A DNA stretch of 64,000 bases. Origin: Kitasatospora sp. MAP5-34. Lineage in GTDB: Bacteria; Actinomycetota; Actinomycetes; Streptomycetales; Streptomycetaceae. Each line of letters starts with the position of its first letter. Positions within the stretch are counted from its first letter, which is position 1. The notes under the pieces were generated by a model. The model saw only the letters and a program-made list of their open reading frames with translations, was not told where the DNA came from and did no database searches. Shown piece by piece: positions 59,611 to 64,000 of the stretch. A program made the translations under genes and the position numbers. The stretch lies in assembly GCF_029894335.1 (NCBI RefSeq), contig NZ_JARXZC010000003.1:299064-363063 (forward strand). Reading direction: 5' to 3'.

Positions 59611-60834
59611 GACCGGGCGCCGCCGGTACGCCAGCCCTAGCGCCCCGCAGAGCGACATGGTGAGCAGGCCCGCCCCCAACAGGGCGGCGCGCGGCCCGTA
59701 CCACCCCGCGCAGCTGCCGATCAGCAGCGCACCGACCAGGCCGCTGCCGTAGAACGCCGAGGTCTGGACGGAGAGCACCCGGCCGCGCACCTCGGGGTCG
59801 GCCCTCAGCTGCAGGCAGACACCGGCCGTGGTGGTGAAGAACATCGCCGCCGCGCCCGCCGGGATCATCAGCAACACGAAGGCCGGGTAGCCGGGGGCCA
59901 GGGCGGTCGCCGCGCCGGTCAGGCCGGTGGCCGTGGCGGCGGCGAGGACCGTACGGGCGCCCGGATCGGTGTGCTGACCCGCCAACAGGGCGCCGATCAG
60001 GCAGCCGACGGTCACCGCCGTGGGCAGCAGCGCGAAGCCCGTCGCCGACAGGTGGAAGACCTTGGTCGCCATCAGGGTATTGGTCACGGTGAACTGGACA
60101 CCGACCGACCCCACCACCGCCGACGCGGCGACGGTGAGGGCGAGTTCGGGGCTGCGCCCGACCTCGCGCAGCCCGGGCCCGAGCCCGCTGAGCCGGGCCT
60201 TGCTCGCGGTGTGCTCGGGGGCGGGGATGGTGAGCAGCACCCCGACCACGAACAGAAAGGTGACGGCGTCCAGCGCGAAGATCCAACCGACCTGGGCCCA
60301 GCCGACGATCAGACCGGCGACCAGCGGCCCGAGGACCTGCCCGATGTTGAGCAGCGCTGTGTAGAGGCCGAGGGCGCGGGACAGCTTGGTCTCCCCCACC
60401 AGGTCGGTGAGGAAGCGCTGCCGCGCCGGGTTGTCGGCCACCGTCACCAACCCCGAGGCCAGGGTGATCAGATAGATCTCCCAGATCCGCGCCGCCCCGA
60501 GGAAGGCGAGCGCGGCCAGCGCCGCACACAGGGCGGCCTGGGCGCTCTGGGTGATCAGCAGCACCCGGCGGCGCGGGTAGCGGTCGGCGATCCAGCCGCC
60601 GTACCCGCTGAGCAGTAGCAACGGCCCGAGCTGGAAGACTGCCAACAGGCCGATCAGCGTGCCGTTCGCACCCGTCGCGCCCGCCAGCAGCCAGGCCTGG
60701 GCGACCTTGTACATCGCGTTGCCGACGCTGGAGACGAGCTGGCCCACCGCGATGTTCCGGAAGCCGCGCATCCGTAGCGGGGAGAGGAAGCCGGAGCCCT
60801 CCGACTCCGTGACGGTGGTGGGAAGCGCGGCCAT
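59596..60834 (-). CDS. MFS exporter (EntS-like) at the end of the SagB operon
   Basis: 412 residues and about 12 membrane helices. GGWIADRYPRRRVLLITQSAQA after helix 2 and NPARQRFLTDLVGETKLSRALGL are typical of the EntS/MFS_3 group, which exports siderophores and peptides. It begins 34 bases after the TauD-like gene on the same strand, so it is the likely exporter of the operon's product. Confidence 0.88.
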   Translation of the reverse strand: MAALPTTVTESEGSGFLSPLRMRGFRNIAVGQLVSSVGNAMYKVAQAWLLAGATGANGTLIGLLAVFQLGPLLLLSGYGGWIADRYPRRRVLLITQSAQAALCAALAALAFLGAARIWEIYLITLASGLVTVADNPARQRFLTDLVGETKLSRALGLYTALLNIGQVLGPLVAGLIVGWAQVGWIFALDAVTFLFVVGVLLTIPAPEHTASKARLSGLGPGLREVGRSPELALTVAASAVVGSVGVQFTVTNTLMATKVFHLSATGFALLPTAVTVGCLIGALLAGQHTDPGARTVLAAATATGLTGAATALAPGYPAFVLLMIPAGAAAMFFTTTAGVCLQLRADPEVRGRVLSVQTSAFYGSGLVGALLIGSCAGWYGPRAALLGAGLLTMSLCGALGLAYRRRPVQAIG

Positions 60835-60868
60835 GGTTGTCCTCAGGTCGGTGGGCGGGGGCGGGGCG

Positions 60869-61492
60869 TCAGGCGGCGGTGTCGAACCAGAGCCGGCGGA
60901 TCACCCGCCGCCCGCCGAACGGGCGGCGCCGGTGCAGCACGGTCCAGTTGTCCACCAACAGGCACTCCCCCGAACCCAGTTGGCCGACGGACACCGCCTG
61001 GTCGGCCGCCGTCTCGACCGCGCGGTGGACGGCCGCCAGCCCGTCCGGGGCGCCGGTGGCGAGCATCCGGTCCCGCCGGTAGCGGATCCGCCGGCCCCGG
61101 CCGCGTGGCAGCTCCTCGAGGACCGGTGAGACCCGGGAGCCGTCGGCGGTGAGGTAGGCGGCGCGTACGGCCAGTGCCGCCGGGTCGATCGACTCGGCCG
61201 GGAGCACGTCGAGCCCGCCGCCGCTCTCGGCCTCCAGTACGGCGATGACCATCCAGCGCGGCGGCACCGGCAGGAAGGCGGCATCGGTGTGGAACCAGAA
61301 GTCGCCCTGCTCGGCGACGAGTTCGGCAGATTCGTCGCCCGGCATCCCGATGGTGACATCGCGTACCAGGTACGAGGCCCCACCGGTGAGTTCGTCGACG
61401 AGCCGCAGCATCCGCGCCTGGTCCCCGCAGTCGGCGCTGAACCTGACGGCGCGGGCGCGCGGTCCGGCCAGCAGCAGTTCGGGAGTCGTCAC
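60869..61492 (-). CDS. TauD/TfdA-like Fe(II)/2-oxoglutarate dioxygenase (short)
   Basis: 207 residues from a GTG overlapping the SagB-type stop (GTGA). Iron ligands HTD in DFWFHTDAAFLPVP and a distal His in LVDNWTVLHRRRPFGGRRV, followed by Arg for 2-oxoglutarate. It is shorter than TauD (about 280), lacking part of the N-terminal lobe. It probably hydroxylates or desaturates the peptide or small-molecule product of this operon. Confidence 0.82.
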   Translation of the reverse strand: MTTPELLLAGPRARAVRFSADCGDQARMLRLVDELTGGASYLVRDVTIGMPGDESAELVAEQGDFWFHTDAAFLPVPPRWMVIAVLEAESGGGLDVLPAESIDPAALAVRAAYLTADGSRVSPVLEELPRGRGRRIRYRRDRMLATGAPDGLAAVHRAVETAADQAVSVGQLGSGECLLVDNWTVLHRRRPFGGRRVIRRLWFDTAA

Positions 61493-62598
61493 CTCGGGTA
61501 CCCCAGCTTCAGGTAGTACATCGCGTCGACGTCGCTGCCGACCTCGTCCAGCCCCAGCAGCTCCGCCGCCCGGCTCTCGGCCACCGCCGGGGTCATCCAG
61601 CCCGCCAGGCCGAGCTGGTACCCGGCCTGGAGCAGCTCCTGCCCGAACTCCCCGATCTGGATCAGCAGGTTGAGGTAGGCCCGGGAGTGCCGGTAGAGCC
61701 ACTGGTAGCGGTCCCACTGCACCACGACGAAGAGGCTCACCCCGCCGTCGCCGATCCAGTTCTGGCCCTGGATGGTGTGCGCCAGCTCCTCGTCACTCGG
61801 CGAACGGCCGGTGGCCAGCAGCGTGTTGCGGGCGAAGTCGTACTGGTAGACCCCGCGTGGCACCCCTTCGACCCCCTGGACCGCCACGTACAGGTGCAGC
61901 CAGGTGTAGAACGAGTTGAGCAGGTAGTACGGGTCGCCGGCCGCCTTCGACTCCTCGGCGAGGCGGACGTTGGCGGTGGCGTGGTGCAGCACCGCGCCCA
62001 GCGTCCGGGAACTGACCGGCGTCCGGGCGAACTTGCGGGCACTGCGGCGGGCCAGCATCGAGTCCAGGCTGTACGTGATCGGCTGCGCCGGGACAGGCAG
62101 CGGGTACTCGGCGACCGGATCGATCCGGAACCGCTCCGGGTAGCCCGCCTCCGCCTGGAACCCGGCGATCCGGCCGCGCCGGAACTCCGACAGTGCGCTC
62201 AACTTCTCGCCCTGGCCCACGGGTTCGACGTACGGCAGGTCCTGCTGGGAGTAGAGCAGGTACGCCGCGCGGGACCAGCGGTTGGACTCCCAGCGGAACA
62301 TGTCCCGGGTCGCGGCGGCATCGGCATCGACCACCAGCCCGGCGGCGAGCGCCTGTTCGCACTCCGCCCCGGTGAATCCGGCGGCGTCGCTCTCCCTGGT
62401 GGTCCTCGGCTGGAGGTGGAAGTACAGCAGCTCCCAGGCCCGGGCACCCACCGACCGCAACCGCTCGCGTTCGGCGATCCCCAACGCGCACTGCCGGCCG
62501 CCGCGTTGCTCGTGCGCGAAGAAGAGCGGCGAGGTGACGAGCCTGGACGCACGGTCCGGGCCGGCGTCGGTCGTGGTGTCGGTCACGATGTCGGTCAT
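61489..62598 (-). CDS. SagB/ThcOx-type flavin dehydrogenase 1
   Basis: 369 residues from the ATG overlapping the preceding stop (ATGA). The C-terminal nitroreductase-like FMN fold begins near 170: SLDSMLARRSARKFARTPVS, LGAVLHHATANVR, WLHLYVAVQGVEGVPRGVYQYD, then RAYLNLLIQIGEFGQELLQAGYQLGL. SagB-type enzymes oxidise azolines to azoles in RiPPs, or act on other peptidyl substrates. The N-terminal 160 residues are an added domain. No YcaO cyclodehydratase is visible in the window. Confidence 0.85.
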   Translation of the reverse strand: MTDIVTDTTTDAGPDRASRLVTSPLFFAHEQRGGRQCALGIAERERLRSVGARAWELLYFHLQPRTTRESDAAGFTGAECEQALAAGLVVDADAAATRDMFRWESNRWSRAAYLLYSQQDLPYVEPVGQGEKLSALSEFRRGRIAGFQAEAGYPERFRIDPVAEYPLPVPAQPITYSLDSMLARRSARKFARTPVSSRTLGAVLHHATANVRLAEESKAAGDPYYLLNSFYTWLHLYVAVQGVEGVPRGVYQYDFARNTLLATGRSPSDEELAHTIQGQNWIGDGGVSLFVVVQWDRYQWLYRHSRAYLNLLIQIGEFGQELLQAGYQLGLAGWMTPAVAESRAAELLGLDEVGSDVDAMYYLKLGYPR

Positions 62599-63668
62599 AC
62601 GAGCGTCCCGAGGAAGAGAGGGGCGAGCCGTTCGACGTTGATGCCGAGCAGCTCGGCGATCTGCCGGTCGTGGAACTTCTGGTAGGTGTAACCACCGACG
62701 CCGAGCCGCTTGATCACCGTGCGGTACGCCATCAGCGTGTGCCCGACGTCGATGAACGGCGCCCGCGCCGAACGGGCGTCCCGGTAGCGCCACATGGCCC
62801 GCTCCACCAGGGAGCAGAACACGATCAGCCCGAACGGCGCCTGCTGGAACTTGTCGAACAGGTCGAAGCTCGCCTCCCGGAACCGGGCCGAGTGGTCCCC
62901 CTCGCGCAACAGGTCCAACCGGTGGTGCTCGACGTTGTAGTGGTACGTGCCCGGCGGCAGCGGGCCACCGGGGAAGAGCGCGACGAACGCCTCGGTGGGG
63001 TGCCGGGCACCGCCGGACGGCACCGCCTTGCGCAGGAAGTCGCCCTGGACGGCGAACGGCCGCCGGGCCCGCTCCCCGAAGCAGACGTCCAGCAGCAGGG
63101 CCAGCCCCTCCTGACCACGCCGCTGCCCGGACGTCAGCCCGGCGAGCAGCGCGTCGACCGACTCACCCTCGCCGATCTTCCGGAGCGGTACGGAGTGCCC
63201 GGCGGCGAGGTCCATGGTGAGCGCGGGCGGCAGGCTGCGGGCGATGTACTCCTCCATCCGCGCGTCGTCGGCCTCGAACGCCCCCTCGCGGTCCATCTGG
63301 AGGAAGGGGTAGTCGCGGGTGGAGGCGTGGTAGCGGTACGCCTCGTCCCAGTCGAAGGACCGCCAGGCGGCGGCCTCCGGCGGCACCTCGGCGGCCGGGA
63401 CCACCACCTCCTCGGCGGTCAGCACGGTCCACAGGTCGTCGGCGATCGGCCGCAGGCTCGGCTCCGCCGCCCAGCGCGCGACGATCTCCGCCCGGGTGCC
63501 GACATCCGGCAGCAGCGTGACGGCCAGCGGCACCCGGGGGTCGCGCAGTACCAGCGGCGGTCGGGCAGAGCCGGTCTCGGCCACCATGACCCGGGGCGCG
63601 CCCCCGTCCGGCGCCAACGGGTAGACCAGCAGCTCCGGGTGGGGTGCGTAGGTCTGTGTCTCTGCCAC
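62595..63668 (-). CDS. SagB/ThcOx-type flavin dehydrogenase 2
   Basis: 357 residues, GTG start behind AGAGGTCAAGA. The nitroreductase-like core has FLRKAVPSGGARHPTEAFVALF, GTYHYNVEHHRLDLL, then DVGHTLMAYRTVIKRLGVGGYTY. The first about 90 residues (PHPELLVYPLAPDGG...LTAEEVVVP) have the strand-helix look of a peptide-recognition (PqqD-like) domain, which is inference. A pair of diverged SagB-like proteins side by side suggests a heterodimer. Confidence 0.85.
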   Translation of the reverse strand: MAETQTYAPHPELLVYPLAPDGGAPRVMVAETGSARPPLVLRDPRVPLAVTLLPDVGTRAEIVARWAAEPSLRPIADDLWTVLTAEEVVVPAAEVPPEAAAWRSFDWDEAYRYHASTRDYPFLQMDREGAFEADDARMEEYIARSLPPALTMDLAAGHSVPLRKIGEGESVDALLAGLTSGQRRGQEGLALLLDVCFGERARRPFAVQGDFLRKAVPSGGARHPTEAFVALFPGGPLPPGTYHYNVEHHRLDLLREGDHSARFREASFDLFDKFQQAPFGLIVFCSLVERAMWRYRDARSARAPFIDVGHTLMAYRTVIKRLGVGGYTYQKFHDRQIAELLGINVERLAPLFLGTLV

Positions 63669-63677
63669 TCTTGACCT

Positions 63678-63779
63678 CTATCTCTCGTCGGGTAGCTGCT
63701 CGTCGGGTGGGTACTCATCGGGTGGGTACTCATCGGATGGGTACTCATCGGATGGGTACTCGTCGGGCTGGTCGCTCAC
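63678..63779 (-). CDS. DEYP-repeat micro-peptide (33 aa, or 42 aa from 63806)
   Basis: The frame from GTG 63779 (or GTG 63806, next to an upstream TGA) ends at TAG 63678-63680, ten bases before the SagB-type start. It codes for SDQ then PDEYPSDEYPSDEYPPDEYP and PDEQLPDER: four 5-residue repeats from a 15-bp tandem repeat. It is acidic, Tyr/Pro rich and has no Cys. The position directly before two peptide dehydrogenases makes it a candidate RiPP-type precursor or regulatory leader peptide. Confidence 0.5.
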   Translation of the reverse strand: MSDQPDEYPSDEYPSDEYPPDEYPPDEQLPDER

Positions 63780-63824
63780 CGATCGGCCGGTCGGCCGGTC
63801 GCCCACCGGTCAGGGGCAGGTCGT

Positions 63825-63910
63825 GGGGGCCCCCCCCCCCCCCCCCCGGGGGGGCCCCCCCCCGGGGGGGGGGGGGGGGGGCCGGGGGGGGGGGGGGGGG
63901 GGGGGGGGGC
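63825..63910. other. 86-base tract of pure G and C homopolymers
   Basis: Runs of C, G, C, G and then nearly 30 G, with no A or T. Nothing in Streptomyces genes looks like this, and it sits between two coding-like sequences. The likeliest reading is a sequencing or assembly error (poly-G of two-colour chemistry or a collapsed hairpin). The true sequence and length here are unknown. Confidence 0.75.
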
Positions 63911-64000
63911 GGGTGCCTCCGGCCGGCCGGACGCCTGGGCGGCGGGGAGCGCGGGTACGGCGTCGGCGCGGACCTCCTGGAGGGTCCGCAGACCCCGGCC
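63911..64000 (-). CDS. C-terminal part of an unidentified gene entering from the right
   Basis: On the minus strand the last 90 bases read GRGLRTLQEVRADAVPALPA then AQASGRPEAP, with strong G/C third positions. The frame then runs into the G/C tract, so its end is not visible. No family can be named from 30 residues. It is probably the upstream gene of the SagB operon. Confidence 0.4.

Noticed and set aside
63700..63770. MSTHP repeats in an alternative frame of the 15-bp tandem repeat
   Set aside because: That frame continues out of frame into the SagB gene and has no sensible stop. The DEYP frame ends just before the SagB start and is the better candidate.

Overview
The window is chromosomal DNA of a high-GC actinomycete, most likely Streptomyces or Kitasatospora. 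This is inferred from the very strong G/C third-position bias, frequent GTG starts, several apparently leaderless genes, an actinobacterial c-di-AMP (ydaO-type) riboswitch in front of a secreted M23 peptidase, a SAV_915-family protein, a mycothiol-dependent isomerase-family protein and two actinobacterial CspA genes. I saw no tRNA, rRNA, CRISPR array or intact transposon. One IS200/IS605-type scar and three decayed or partial genes are present.

Layout. 1-5 kb: a truncated TrkA-type K+ regulatory protein, divergent from an HSP90-family ATPase coupled to a TPR protein. 5-24 kb: mostly housekeeping and accessory single genes (P450, M23 peptidase behind a c-di-AMP riboswitch, a fungal-type cytosine deaminase, a Val/Glu/Pro tandem-repeat protein, lipase maturation factor, EamA transporters, an orphan sugar-binding lipoprotein, a MocR regulator sharing its start codon with a divergent transporter, a Fpg/Nei glycosylase, and an alanine dehydrogenase/PNT-family enzyme). 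23.8-32.5 kb: a compact biosynthetic operon (Nudix hydrolase, class II terpene cyclase with DxDD, P450, ACP, ketosynthase, WS/DGAT-type acyltransferase) with a second P450 divergent. I read it as an acylated-terpenoid pathway of unknown product. 32.5-36.5 kb: a CsoR regulator with CsoR-like operators, then two near-identical csp genes with duplicated 5' leaders bracketing an IS605 remnant and a broken ribokinase. 36.5-41 kb: a Tat-exported flavin oxidase, and a TetR/MFS pair with a textbook operator. 41-51.5 kb: a potassium island, kdpFABC, kdpDE and a KimA-like K+ importer. 51.8-58 kb: a 23-residue ribosomal protein of the bL37 type, an SDR that has lost its catalytic lysine, a secreted TNT-type NADase candidate, a secreted PI-PLC, a lactate-monooxygenase-type flavoenzyme, and a truncated metal ATPase. 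57.7-59.5 kb: ArsR plus an MFS exporter with a His-rich tail. 59.6-64 kb: an operon of a DEYP-repeat micro-peptide, two SagB-type flavin dehydrogenases, a TauD-like protein and an MFS exporter, running into an 86-base pure G/C tract that is probably a sequencing artefact.

How the genes fit together. The TrkA-type protein, KdpFABC-DE and the KimA-like importer all concern potassium, and the riboswitch senses c-di-AMP, the nucleotide that represses K+ uptake in many Gram-positives. The two regions most likely to encode something undescribed are the terpene/ketosynthase/acyltransferase operon (23.8-32.5 kb) and the repeat-peptide/SagB/TauD operon at the right edge (59.6-64 kb).
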